64,000 nucleotides of DNA from Pseudoneobacillus sp052180215. Its GTDB lineage: Bacteria > Bacillota > Bacilli > Bacillales > Cytobacillaceae. The notes beneath the pieces were generated by a model. The model was not told where the DNA came from, did not search any database, and saw only the letters and a program-made list of their open reading frames with translations. The stretch is taken from positions 3,806,001-3,870,000 of the forward strand of contig NZ_CP197471.1 of assembly GCF_052180215.1 (NCBI RefSeq). The letters are read 5' to 3'. Position numbers and translations under genes: made by a program. This document shows, one piece after another, positions 8,625 through 17,112 of this stretch. Positions within the stretch are counted from its first letter, which is position 1. Every line of letters starts with the position of its first letter.

Positions 8625-8867
8625 TTAGGCACTTTGGTGTTTTTTCGGTTTCATTTTAGCGGAAAGCCAAAAGCCAATTGTTAAGGAGATGGCGTCTACG
8701 ACGATGATAGGAATCGTATTGGTATAACCTTTATATGCAGAAGCAGCGATTAGTGCGACAGTTAAAACAAGTCCGATGACCCGATTGTACGTAACCCTGG
8801 TAAAAAGCAACACAAGTAAGCCCGGTAGGAGTAGGCCAGAAAAAAAACGAATGATACCCAAATCCAT
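8625..8867 (-). CDS. csbA: small membrane protein CsbA
   Basis: 80-residue, very hydrophobic protein with alternating membrane segments (LLLPGLLVLLFTRVTYNRVIG ...), close in length and pattern to the ~76-residue B. subtilis CsbA, a sigma-B-controlled stress protein encoded next to uvrB. The reading frame is open back to 8933, but I start at the ATG at 8867: the first 22 codons are hydrophilic, unlike the family, and the purine-rich GAAGAG lies ~9 nt upstream of this codon. Biochemical function is not known. Confidence 0.8.
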   Translation of the reverse strand: MDLGIIRFFSGLLLPGLLVLLFTRVTYNRVIGLVLTVALIAASAYKGYTNTIPIIVVDAISLTIGFWLSAKMKPKKHQSA

Positions 8868-8933
8868 TACCTCTTTCTCTTCTTTCTTAAAATTCATTAT
8901 TTTAATAGTAATGGGATTTAGTCTAAAAAACAA

Positions 8934-9902
8934 CTAATTACATGCCCCATGTGGATTCGGACAGCCATTTTCTGCTCGTTCGACTTGAATAGTGCTGTGT
9001 TCGATTCCAAAATCGTCATGCAGCCGTTTTTGAGCCATTTTTAAAACATGGTCATGATCGCCTTGTTCTGAAATGGTTAAATGACAGCTTAGCACGGGGT
9101 ATCCCGATGTAATCGTCCAAATATGCAAATCATGCAGCTCACAAACAGCTGGGATGTTTAATAAAGCTCCTTTGACCTTGTCTAAATCCAGTTGTGCTGG
9201 TGCACCTTCCATTAAAACATGAAACGATTCCTTCGTCACTCTCCAGCCGCTTACTAATACGAGTGCCGCTACGATTACGCTCGCTAATGGGTCAGCCCAG
9301 CCCCAGTCAAAAAATAAAATCAATAAGGCCGCAATGATGGCTCCGAAAGAACCTAGCATATCGCCGATCACATGGAGGAGGGCGCTACGAACATTCAGAT
9401 TTTCCTTGTCACCCTTCATGAGGATCCATGCCGCAATGATATTGACCAATAAACCAATGGTAGAAATGATCAGCATACCACCACTTTGAACCTCCGGCGG
9501 TGCGGCGAAACGTTTAAATGCCTCATAAAAAATATAAATAGCAATTAAGATTAATGTAATTCCATTTAAGGCAGCTGCAATGATCTCAAATCGCTTAAAG
9601 CCGTATGTCTTCTCTTTTGTTCCTTGCTTTTCCCCCATTTTTAAAGCGAAAAGGCTTAAGCCTAGTGCAACGGCATCACTTAACATATGTCCAGCATCCG
9701 ATAACAATGCCAAGCTATTCGTTACGATACCGCCGATGACTTCGACAATCATAAAGGAGGCTATTATAAGGAAAGACCAAAATAATGCCGTTTTGTTACT
9801 GGAATGATGGTGATGATGTCCATGACCGTGGCCGTGGGAGTGGCCGTGGGAGTGACCATGACCGTGATCGTGTCCATGACCATGCGAATGATGATGACCC
9901 AT
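8934..9902 (-). CDS. cation diffusion facilitator, CzcD-type Zn/Cd exporter
   Basis: 322-residue CDF antiporter that moves divalent metals out of the cytoplasm in exchange for H+/K+. A strongly His/Gly-rich N-terminus (repeated HGHGHDHGHSH) is followed by six membrane helices; HMLSD in TM2 and HVIGD in TM5 supply the four-residue transport site. The C-terminal domain has the usual HDLHIWTITSG metal-sensing segment. ATG 9902 is preceded by AGGAGG at ideal spacing; an upstream in-frame codon at 9965 would overlap the methyltransferase gene. It sits with CadA and CadC, so Zn/Cd/Co efflux is the likely job. Confidence 0.92.
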   Translation of the reverse strand: MGHHHSHGHGHDHGHGHSHGHSHGHGHGHHHHHSSNKTALFWSFLIIASFMIVEVIGGIVTNSLALLSDAGHMLSDAVALGLSLFALKMGEKQGTKEKTYGFKRFEIIAAALNGITLILIAIYIFYEAFKRFAAPPEVQSGGMLIISTIGLLVNIIAAWILMKGDKENLNVRSALLHVIGDMLGSFGAIIAALLILFFDWGWADPLASVIVAALVLVSGWRVTKESFHVLMEGAPAQLDLDKVKGALLNIPAVCELHDLHIWTITSGYPVLSCHLTISEQGDHDHVLKMAQKRLHDDFGIEHSTIQVERAENGCPNPHGACN

Positions 9903-9930
9903 GTTTTCTCCTCCTATATCTCTAACGATT

Positions 9931-10560
9931 CTATGATGCCTGCGATATTTCTTTTTCGAGGACAATTTTTCGATACATACCTTGAAACATCATATCTTCA
10001 TCAGATAGAATGTGTGCTTTATTTTCAGATGGCATAATGTTCCCAAATGTTAGACCAATATCCGTTCCCAATACTTGAATGATGGGACGAAGGATTTTTT
10101 TAGAATATGATAAGCTTTGACCTTCCGGAGCAAACTTATCAAAAAGGATTATCTGCCCTCCCGGCTTCGTGACCCTGACCATTTCATTCAGTGCTTGATG
10201 AGGATTCGGAACAACCGAAAGAATCAAACTGCCAATAACGTAATCATATTTGTCGGTTGGAAGGGTTAAATGTTGGGCATCCATTTGTTGAAACGAAATG
10301 GATGATTGCTTATATTTTGTCCTAGCTTTTGCTAGCATATCATCGGAGTAGTCAATCGCAGTGATGTTGTATTCATGATGAGGAATGTATTCAAAGTCTG
10401 CTCCAGTTCCAACCCCAACAAACAATATTTGGTCCCCTGGTTTAAATGGAAGATTCGCAAACACCTTTTTCCGTGCCTTTCGAAAGGAACCCCGATTAAA
10501 AAACATATCATACATCGGTGCCCACACTTTATAAATCAACTGATTCCAATGATTATTCAA
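9931..10560 (-). CDS. class I SAM-dependent methyltransferase
   Basis: 209 residues, Methyltransf_11 fold. Motif I is ILFVGVGTGADF (residues ~45-56), the acidic loop after beta-2 is AIDYSDDML, and motif IV is YDYVIGSLIL. The substrate is not evident; the family includes UbiE-like and phospholipid methyltransferases. It starts with TTG at 10560 preceded by GGGGAG, and ends 28 nt before the CDF exporter, so the two are probably cotranscribed. Association with metal efflux is positional only. Confidence 0.85.
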   Translation of the reverse strand: MNNHWNQLIYKVWAPMYDMFFNRGSFRKARKKVFANLPFKPGDQILFVGVGTGADFEYIPHHEYNITAIDYSDDMLAKARTKYKQSSISFQQMDAQHLTLPTDKYDYVIGSLILSVVPNPHQALNEMVRVTKPGGQIILFDKFAPEGQSLSYSKKILRPIIQVLGTDIGLTFGNIMPSENKAHILSDEDMMFQGMYRKIVLEKEISQAS

Positions 10561-10572
10561 TCCGCTCTCCCC

Positions 10573-10664
10573 TTTAACGCACTAACGCACTGGGGGTCAG
10601 ACCCCCGGCGCGGTAGCGCGGTGAAGCACCGGGGGTCTGATCCCCAGTGCTTTAAAGTGCTAAA
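10573..10664. repeat. GGGGGTC palindromic element, locus A (double)
   Basis: TTTAACGCACTAACGCAC, then CTGGGGGTCAGACCCCCGG, a GCGCGGTAGCGCGG hairpin, a second GGGGGTCTGATCCCC palindrome and GCTTTAAAGTGC. It has two palindromic cores and sits between the cadA 3' end and the methyltransferase. Related elements are at 22601-22651, 32923-33024 and 62785-62838. Confidence 0.85.
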
Positions 10665-10676
10665 CTGCCCCAAGTT

Positions 10677-12863
10677 TTATTTTTTGAGTAGGCGCAGGCC
10701 GTTTAGGGTGACGATGATGGTGGCGCCCATGTCGGCGAAGATGGCGATCCAGAGTGTCAGCCAGCCTGGCACGACTAATAGAAGGGCTACCAGCTTGATT
10801 CCGATCGCGAAGGTGATGTTTTGTTTGATAATGGCTAGCGCTCTGCGGCTTAATTTAACCATAAATGCTAGCTTATCTAAATCATCCCCCATTAGCGCGA
10901 TGTCCGCTGTTTCTAATGCCGTATCGGTTCCCGCACCGCCCATCGCTATTCCGACGGTGGCTGATGCGAGTGCAGGTGCATCATTGACGCCATCCCCGAC
11001 CATTGCCACTTTGCCATATTCCTTGCCCATACGTTTGATAAACTTAAGCTTCTCTTCTGGCAGTAAATTGGCTTGAATATCGGTTACCCCTAACTCTCGT
11101 CCAATCGCTTGGGCTGTTTTCTCATTATCCCCTGTCAGCATCAGCGTGTTCCGAATGCCTAGATGGTGGATTTTTTGAATCGCACTTCGACTGCTTGCCC
11201 TTACTTCATCAGCCACGGCAATCATGCCAAGCAGCTTTTCTTCGTTGCCAAAGAGCATAACGGTTTTCCCTTGTTCCTGTAAGCGAGTCATTTCCGTTAA
11301 AACTTGGTCCCGAACCTCTACCTTGACTACATCCGTAAACAGTCCGACATTTCCTATATAAAAATAAGTTGAATCCACTTTCCCCTTTAACCCTTTACCA
11401 GTAATCGACTGAAAGTCTTCAACTGACAGCTCTTCATAAGTAGCGCCAATTTCCCGTGCCTTTTCGATAATGGCAGCAGCTAATGGGTGCTGGGATCTTG
11501 CTTCTAATGCAGCAATGGGTGCGAATGCTTCAGCGCGTGAGGCTTCGGAAGAGAATCCAGCCTCATCTCCATCCGCTAACTCTTTCGCAACTGGCCCATT
11601 TTCATCTAAAAAGAAGGAAACATCTGTTACAGTGGGAATTCCTTTTGTTAATGTTCCGGTTTTGTCAAAGGCGATGGCCTTGATGGCACCCATTTCTTCT
11701 AAATAGATACCGCCTTTAATGAGGACTCCGTTGCGAGCAGCTGTGCCTATGGCGGTCACGATGGCGACAGGTGTTGAAATAACAAGCGCACATGGACAGC
11801 CAACGACTAATACGGCTAAGCCTTGATAAATCCATGTGTTCCAGTTTGCTCCCCATAAAAGTGGCGGGACGATGGCAACTAGAGCCGCAACCACGATAAT
11901 GACAGGTGTATAGTATTTGGCGAAGCGGTCAACGAAGGCTTGTGAAGGGGCACGTTCCCCTTGAGCCTCTTCGACAAGATGAATGATTTTCGCAATCGTC
12001 GTATCTTCAGCGCGCTTTGTTACCTTAACTTCAAGAAATCCTTCACCATTTAAGGTGCCTGCAAACACCTCATCATCGATACCCTTTTCAACCGGAACCG
12101 ATTCACCTGTGATATAGGCTTGATTGATGGAGGATGCACCGCTAAGAACGACTCCATCCATGGCGATTTTCATACCAGGTTTGACAAGCATCGTATCGCC
12201 AATTTCGATTTCATCCACTGGAATCGTGACCTCTTGACCATTCCGACGAACAACAGCCTCTTTCGGGGCAATTTCCATTAACGATTGAATTGATTTTCGC
12301 GCTTTATCCATGGAATACTTTTCGAGCGCTTCGCTGATAGCAAAAAGAATGACGACAACCGCCCCTTCACTCCATTCCCCAATGATTGCCGCGCCGATAA
12401 TCGCAATCTTCATTAACGTTTTCATGTCAAAGATGAAGCGAGTTAAATTTTGAAGGCCGGCTTTAAAAAGCCGAGCTCCGCCCACGATCATCGCAGCGGC
12501 AAACGCGAGAATCGAAGTCATATGCCCTTCCCCGTTCATCGCTACGGCTAGATAGCCTAAAACCATGAGGAAGAAAGAGATGATAAGTCCGGAATACTTT
12601 TTGAAAAATGGTTCCTGAACAACTTCCTCTTTTTCACGGACAATTTTAATATTTTCAAAGGCTCCTGCCTTTTCAATGGCTTCTATAGACGCTTTTCCAT
12701 AAACGGTTAGCTTGGAAGCTCCAAAGTTCACATTTGCATCGACCACACCATCCAGGTGTTTGACGTTCTTTTCGAACGTAGCGGCGCAGCCTGCTCAGGA
12801 AAAGCCTTGAACACGGTACACCTGTTTTTCGGCGTGGAGGATTTGACCTTCCGCATTACTCAT
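10677..12863 (-). CDS. cadA: CadA-type heavy-metal P1B-ATPase with an in-frame TGA at codon 23
   Basis: Exports Cd(II)/Zn(II)/Pb(II) using ATP. Seen: SPC-type CPCALVISTP metal-site helix, phosphorylation motif DKTGTLTKG, SQHPLA nucleotide-domain motif, GDGVNDAPA hinge and paired C-terminal helices. The gene-start evidence points to ATG 12863: AGGAGGTG is 10 nt upstream and the ATG overlaps the cadC stop. From there the product reads MSNAEGQILHAEK... into the HMA domain. The family motif FSCAGC, however, reads FS-TGA-AGC: the first metal-binding Cys codon (12797-12795) is a stop. The uninterrupted frame is 10677-12794; the next in-frame start, GTG 12746, has no SD. It is either a nonsense-truncated gene that still encodes the whole transport core, or a Sec-encoding UGA (see findings). 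Confidence 0.85.
12763..12779 (-). promoter_or_regulatory. stem-loop 15 nt downstream of the cadA in-frame TGA
   Basis: ACGTTC-GAAAA-GAACGT on the minus strand: a perfect 6-bp stem, with a 5-nt loop that starts with G. The loop begins 22 nt after the TGA, within the 16-37 nt window described for bacterial SECIS elements. The same bases encode TFEKNV, a common CadA sequence, so the fold may be incidental. Confidence 0.4.
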
Positions 12864-13227
12864 GACGGCTCTTCACCTCCTGATGATGGGCAAAGGCAAT
12901 GTGTATTAATTGACGAACATGTTCATCGTCCAAAGAGTAATACACAAGCTTGCCTTCCTTATGAAATTTCGCAAGGCCCAAATTTTTTAAATGGCGTAAA
13001 TGATGGGAAGCCGTAGCTGTAGTGGCTCCCACAATATTTGCAACATCACACACACAAAGCTCCTCTTCTAACGTAAGGGCATAGGCTATTTTCAATCGCG
13101 TATCATCAGATAAAGCTTTGAACAAGTTGGCAACATCAAGAATCTGATCTAATGGAAGCTCACTTTGAACACGATCTACCTTATCATCAACAGTACAAGT
13201 TACTTCACACACATCATGCTCTTTCAT
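12856..13227 (-). CDS. cadC: CadC-type ArsR/SmtB metal-responsive repressor
   Basis: 123-residue winged-helix repressor that leaves DNA on binding Cd/Pb/Zn. All four thiolate ligands of the CadC alpha3N site are present at the same positions as in plasmid pI258 CadC: Cys7 and Cys11 in the N-terminal arm, Cys58 and Cys60 in ELCVCD. The recognition helix is ATTATASHHLRHL. Its stop overlaps the cadA start (ATGAGTAA), implying translational coupling. It probably autoregulates cadCA through the operators at 13256-13300. Confidence 0.95.
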   Translation of the reverse strand: MKEHDVCEVTCTVDDKVDRVQSELPLDQILDVANLFKALSDDTRLKIAYALTLEEELCVCDVANIVGATTATASHHLRHLKNLGLAKFHKEGKLVYYSLDDEHVRQLIHIAFAHHQEVKSRHE

Positions 13228-13255
13228 ATCTTCACCTCTATATCATTTCACTACA

Positions 13256-13273
13256 TTCAAATGTTCGTTTGAA
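13256..13273. promoter_or_regulatory. CadC operator, distal copy
   Basis: Palindrome TTCAAATG-TT-CGTTTGAA just downstream of the -10 element, covering the likely transcription start. It resembles the TTCAAA-N6-TTTGAA half-site layout of CadC/ArsR-family operators. Confidence 0.8.
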
Positions 13274-13276
13274 TAT

Positions 13277-13306
13277 ATGATATTCAAATACTCATTTGAA
13301 TGTCAA
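13277..13306 (-). promoter_or_regulatory. cadC promoter with operator filling the spacer
   Basis: On the minus strand, -35 TTGACA (13306-13301) and -10 TATCAT (13282-13277) are separated by exactly 18 nt, and those 18 nt are the palindrome TTCAAATGAGTATTTGAA (plus-strand 13283-13300). Repressor bound here would block RNA polymerase directly. Confidence 0.85.
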
Positions 13307-13400
13307 TGGAATTATCTCTATATTGGAAATATTGTTTTGAATAGAGTATAATTATTGAAAAAATTGTAAATTGTCATTTTTTGTTTAGGAGTGGAACAAA

Positions 13401-14975
13401 TTGACGGAAAAATCGAGAATTCTACTGTTTATGAATGATTTAATGGAAAAAAGAGGTCCGCTTATTTTACACTTGTTAAGTGCCATTGTCGGTGTCCGAG
13501 TCCTTTTTGAAATGACGGATTTGAAGCATCAACTACTAGCCACCATTTTCTCTGTGACTTTTGTCCTATCATCGGTATTCAGAAAACAAGCCCCTCTCTT
13601 CTATCCTTTATTTGTTATTTCCCTCTTAACCTTTACCCTCATTACTATTTTCTCTAGCATTGACCTTTTCACCCTATTGTCATTAGCGTACAATTTTCTA
13701 TTTATCAGTGCCTTTTTAATTCCAAACCCTTTCATCAATTTATTGGTTGGAACTGTTTTCATCAGTTTGCTTTTAACCTACCAAGATAGTAATTCAATCT
13801 ATCTGATTAAAGGAAATATTGTCTCTGTGGCTGTTAATACGGTTGTTTATTCCCTTTTCGCTTTTTTAATCAAATATTTATTTAAAAAGAAAATCGATTT
13901 ACAAGAGAGTGAACGCAGTAATCAGTTATTACTAAGCTTGCTTCCCGACCCGCTTGTTATTCACCAAAATGGTGAAATCGTTTTTGTTAATCAAGAAGGA
14001 TTAAAGTTATTGCGGGCTAAGACCCAAAATGAGGTGGTTGGAAAAACAATTTTTAACTTTATACAATCTTCTCATCACGAAGTCGTAATGAGTAATATTG
14101 AGTCTATCCTGACTAATCCCGAACTGATTCCACAAGTAGATATTAAAATATCCACTTTAAATGATGAACTAATCGATATTGAAACGATGACATCGATGAT
14201 TAACTATAATGGTAAGCCTGCCCTTTTATCGAGGATCAGAGATATTACATCACAAAAGAATCAAACCGAAGAGTTAATTCAAAAATCGGACAAGCTTTCA
14301 CTCGTTGGACAGCTTGCAGCAGGGATTGCCCATGAAATTCGAAATCCGTTAACCTCCCTAAGAGGATTTATTCAGTTACTGCAGTACAAAACGGAGGAAA
14401 ATAAAGAATACTGTGACATTATGTTGTCAGAACTGGATCGAATCAATTTAATTGTTGGCGAGTTTTTAATTTTGGCTAAACCTCAAATGATTAAATTTAG
14501 TAATAAGAATATCAATCACATAATTCGCCATGTTGTCACCTTAATTGGAACACAGGCGATTATCAATAACATTGATATGGATTATAAATTGACGAAAAAC
14601 CTGCCAATGGTTTCTTGCGAGGAAAATCAGCTTAAGCAAGTGATTATTAATTTAATTAAAAATGCGATTGAAGCGATGCCAGATGGCGGTACGATACATG
14701 TACAAACAGGGCTGTACGATGAGGATATGATTTTTATTAAAGTAATCGATGAAGGATATGGAATACCCGAAGAAATGATTGCCAAGCTCGGGGAACCTTT
14801 CTACACGACAAAGGAACAAGGAACCGGCTTAGGCTTAATGGTTTGTTATAACATAATTGAAAATCATCAAGGACAAATGAAGGTATATAGTGAGGTCAAT
14901 AAAGGAACCACCTTCGAGATCATACTGCCTATTTCCACAAATAGAGTGGAAAATGTAGAAAGGAAAATATCTTAG
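13401..14975 (+). CDS. membrane sensor histidine kinase (sporulation-kinase type)
   Basis: 524 residues: six membrane helices (residues ~18-165), a PAS domain (~170-290, LLSLLPDPLVIHQNGEIVFV), then HisKA and HATPase_c. The H-box GIAHEIRNPLTSLRG carries the phospho-acceptor His; the N-box IINLIKNAIEAM and G-boxes DEGYGIPE and GTGLGL are intact. The architecture and H-box resemble the KinB/KinE group feeding the Spo0 phosphorelay; the orphan status (no regulator gene beside it) fits that, but the target is inferred. TTG start at 13401 with GGAGTGG 7 nt upstream. Confidence 0.88.
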   Translation: MTEKSRILLFMNDLMEKRGPLILHLLSAIVGVRVLFEMTDLKHQLLATIFSVTFVLSSVFRKQAPLFYPLFVISLLTFTLITIFSSIDLFTLLSLAYNFLFISAFLIPNPFINLLVGTVFISLLLTYQDSNSIYLIKGNIVSVAVNTVVYSLFAFLIKYLFKKKIDLQESERSNQLLLSLLPDPLVIHQNGEIVFVNQEGLKLLRAKTQNEVVGKTIFNFIQSSHHEVVMSNIESILTNPELIPQVDIKISTLNDELIDIETMTSMINYNGKPALLSRIRDITSQKNQTEELIQKSDKLSLVGQLAAGIAHEIRNPLTSLRGFIQLLQYKTEENKEYCDIMLSELDRINLIVGEFLILAKPQMIKFSNKNINHIIRHVVTLIGTQAIINNIDMDYKLTKNLPMVSCEENQLKQVIINLIKNAIEAMPDGGTIHVQTGLYDEDMIFIKVIDEGYGIPEEMIAKLGEPFYTTKEQGTGLGLMVCYNIIENHQGQMKVYSEVNKGTTFEIILPISTNRVENVERKIS

Positions 14976-15022
14976 AAGAACAAAAAGCGCTTGAGCTGGA
15001 ATACGAAAAATTTCGTCTAAAG

Positions 15023-15031
15023 TTATCCACA
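15023..15031 (+). promoter_or_regulatory. isolated consensus DnaA box
   Basis: TTATCCACA, a perfect 9-mer, in the spacer between the kinase and the EAL gene. As a single box it may be chance, but a cluster follows 1.9 kb away. Confidence 0.4.
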
Positions 15032-15062
15032 AGTTTAAAATTTTAAAATTCTTTTAGAACAC

Positions 15063-15094
15063 AAAAAGGCCACCATCATGTATGGGGCCTTTTC
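15063..15094. terminator. bidirectional terminator
   Basis: AAAAAGGCC.CCAT ... ATGGGGCCTTTTC between the convergent kinase and GGDEF/EAL genes, with short T-runs on both strands. Confidence 0.8.
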
Positions 15095-15095
15095 T

Positions 15096-16742
15096 TTACA
15101 TTTTGATTGGTTTTCCTAACAAGTAACCTTGTCCATATTTGCAGCCTAGTTTGGCAAGAAATTGTAGCTGCTCTTCTGATTCTATTCCTTCTGCGACCAC
15201 TTCAATCTTATAATCATTTGCAATGGATAAAACCGCATTAATAATGGTTGTTTTTTGTGGGGTAATCGGGTTAATAAACGATAAATCTAGTTTCACTTCA
15301 TCGGCCGGAAAATTACCTAAATACTGCAAGGAACTATAGCCAGAACCAAAATCATCGATAGACACCTTGATGCCTAACTTTTTTAATTGGTGAAGTTTGA
15401 CAATAGTATTGCCTGGGTCCTTCATTGAGCAAGTCTCGGTGATTTCGATTTTTAACTGTGTAGGATTAACTTTGGCTTTTTGTACAGCCGCTTGGATATG
15501 GTCGACGATATTTTGATGAAAATGCAAACCTGAAATATTAACAGATAAATGGATACCTGGATGTGTTTCATCTAACTCTTTTAATTTTTGACAAGCAAGC
15601 ATTAACACCGTTTTTTCAATTTCAATAATAATTCCAGATTGTTCAGCAAATGGGATAAATTGATTCGGGGGAATAACCCCTTTTTCTGGATCCAGCCACC
15701 TTACCAAAGCCTCATAGCCGATAACCTTTTTTGTCGCGATTTCGACAATCGGTTGAAAGACTAAATAAAATTCATTTTTTTGCAAAGCTTTTTTAATTTT
15801 ATGCTCGAGATTTAATGGATAAAGTGGATTCATATTCTCGGTAAATAAACAATATTTAGACCGTGTTCCTTTTGCCGTAAACATTGCCTTCTCCGCAGAA
15901 TGAATGAGCCTTTCCGCTGTATGACCATGGTCTGGCCATTGGGATATGCCTAGACTGCATTCTAGGACGGTTTCCATTCCATAAAAAAGCTGCGGAATAT
16001 GATTCAGTGTATAAAGGAGACCTTCAATCTGACTGATGAATATGTCAAATGGAGGATTTTCTACAATGATACCAAACTCATTTCCATTGATTCTTGCAAT
16101 AAATACATCATTTCCGTACGTTTTCGTTAACAGACTGCCGATATGTTTGAGAGCAAGATCACCTATGTGAAAGCCATAGCTATTTAATTCTTTTAAATTA
16201 TCTAGACTAAGAATGACTACATATAAAGTAGAAATGCTATCTGATTTTTCCCGTAAATATTGACCTAAAGTAGAAAAGAAATTTCGACGGTTTGGCAAAC
16301 CTGTCATATCATCATAAAAGGCTAATTGCTTGTGAATGCTCTCCACCCTTACCTTATGAGAAATATCGCTTCCTAGTAAAATGACACCCTTTAATTCTCC
16401 CTCGACAACGGAAGGAATTAAGGTAATCCGCATAAATACACTATGCCCTAAAACATGGTTAAGCGTTAACTCCTGCTGTATCGAAATTCCATTTCGAAGT
16501 TCCTTCCTTTGCAGAGCTTTTTTCAAATTCTCCTGTATTTCTAGCCATTCATGCCCATTAGATGGTGAATATCCTAATGCTAAAGTAAAAGCTTCATTTA
16601 CTTGTACCATTTTTAAATCCTTGTTAAAAGAAGCTGCCGCAAATAAGTTGCTATAAAATAAAGAGTGGTAAAAACTCACTGCCTTTTCTGCGAGTTCACC
16701 CACAAGCAAACCATCTAGCTTTTCCTGCTTTTCCAGAGTCAT
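15096..16742 (-). CDS. PAS-GGDEF-EAL protein, probable c-di-GMP phosphodiesterase
   Basis: 548 residues, cytosolic. A PAS domain (~30-150) precedes a GGDEF domain whose active-site motif is degenerate (INGNEFGIIV in place of GGDEF), so cyclase activity is unlikely. The C-terminal EAL domain (~310-548) keeps the catalytic residues: YEALVRW, VNISGLHF, KIEITET, IDDFGSGYSSL and VAEGIES. It probably hydrolyses c-di-GMP to pGpG, with the GGDEF domain as a possible GTP/c-di-GMP sensor. AGGTGAG precedes ATG. It is one of two c-di-GMP genes in this stretch. Confidence 0.92.
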   Translation of the reverse strand: MTLEKQEKLDGLLVGELAEKAVSFYHSLFYSNLFAAASFNKDLKMVQVNEAFTLALGYSPSNGHEWLEIQENLKKALQRKELRNGISIQQELTLNHVLGHSVFMRITLIPSVVEGELKGVILLGSDISHKVRVESIHKQLAFYDDMTGLPNRRNFFSTLGQYLREKSDSISTLYVVILSLDNLKELNSYGFHIGDLALKHIGSLLTKTYGNDVFIARINGNEFGIIVENPPFDIFISQIEGLLYTLNHIPQLFYGMETVLECSLGISQWPDHGHTAERLIHSAEKAMFTAKGTRSKYCLFTENMNPLYPLNLEHKIKKALQKNEFYLVFQPIVEIATKKVIGYEALVRWLDPEKGVIPPNQFIPFAEQSGIIIEIEKTVLMLACQKLKELDETHPGIHLSVNISGLHFHQNIVDHIQAAVQKAKVNPTQLKIEITETCSMKDPGNTIVKLHQLKKLGIKVSIDDFGSGYSSLQYLGNFPADEVKLDLSFINPITPQKTTIINAVLSIANDYKIEVVAEGIESEEQLQFLAKLGCKYGQGYLLGKPIKM

Positions 16743-16897
16743 TTATCTCACCTATTTGTTGGCCAATTTTTACAAAATTATATCATAATTAACTTTTTCA
16801 AAATACTTATTTATGAAAACAAAACAGTGGTTAATATTACCAATACAATAGGAGTTTGGTCTTATAATACTTTTCAAGAAAAATAATCGCGGATAGA

Positions 16898-17011
16898 TGT
16901 GGATAACACTATAAAGCCAAAGGTTATCCACGATTTAGTTGTAGATAACTATTCACAATAGTTGATAAGTTTTTAAAAATTTCAATTTCATTTCATTTAT
17001 CCTGTGGATAA
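16898..17011. promoter_or_regulatory. DnaA-box cluster
   Basis: Within 114 bp: perfect boxes (TGTGGATAA, reverse of TTATCCACA) at 16898-16906 and 17003-17011; one-mismatch boxes TTATCCACG at 16924-16932 and TGTAGATAA at 16940-16948; and two-mismatch sites at 16949-16957 and 16960-16968. Surrounding DNA is AT-rich. It lies in the 370-bp gap before a lone permease gene. Such clusters in B. subtilis titrate DnaA or regulate genes. Confidence 0.75.
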
Positions 17012-17112
17012 GAGGAAAATTTATATTTTTTGAAAAGTCAGACTCCAGCAGGAATAAAGTCCTGAATAGAGAATAAATATTTAATCATTCATTGGGACTT
17101 AGGAGGATTTTA

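Noticed and set aside
12746..12746. GTG as the natural start of cadA
   Set aside because: No SD nearby and it would cut the HMA domain in half; the upstream ATG has a strong SD and overlaps the cadC stop.
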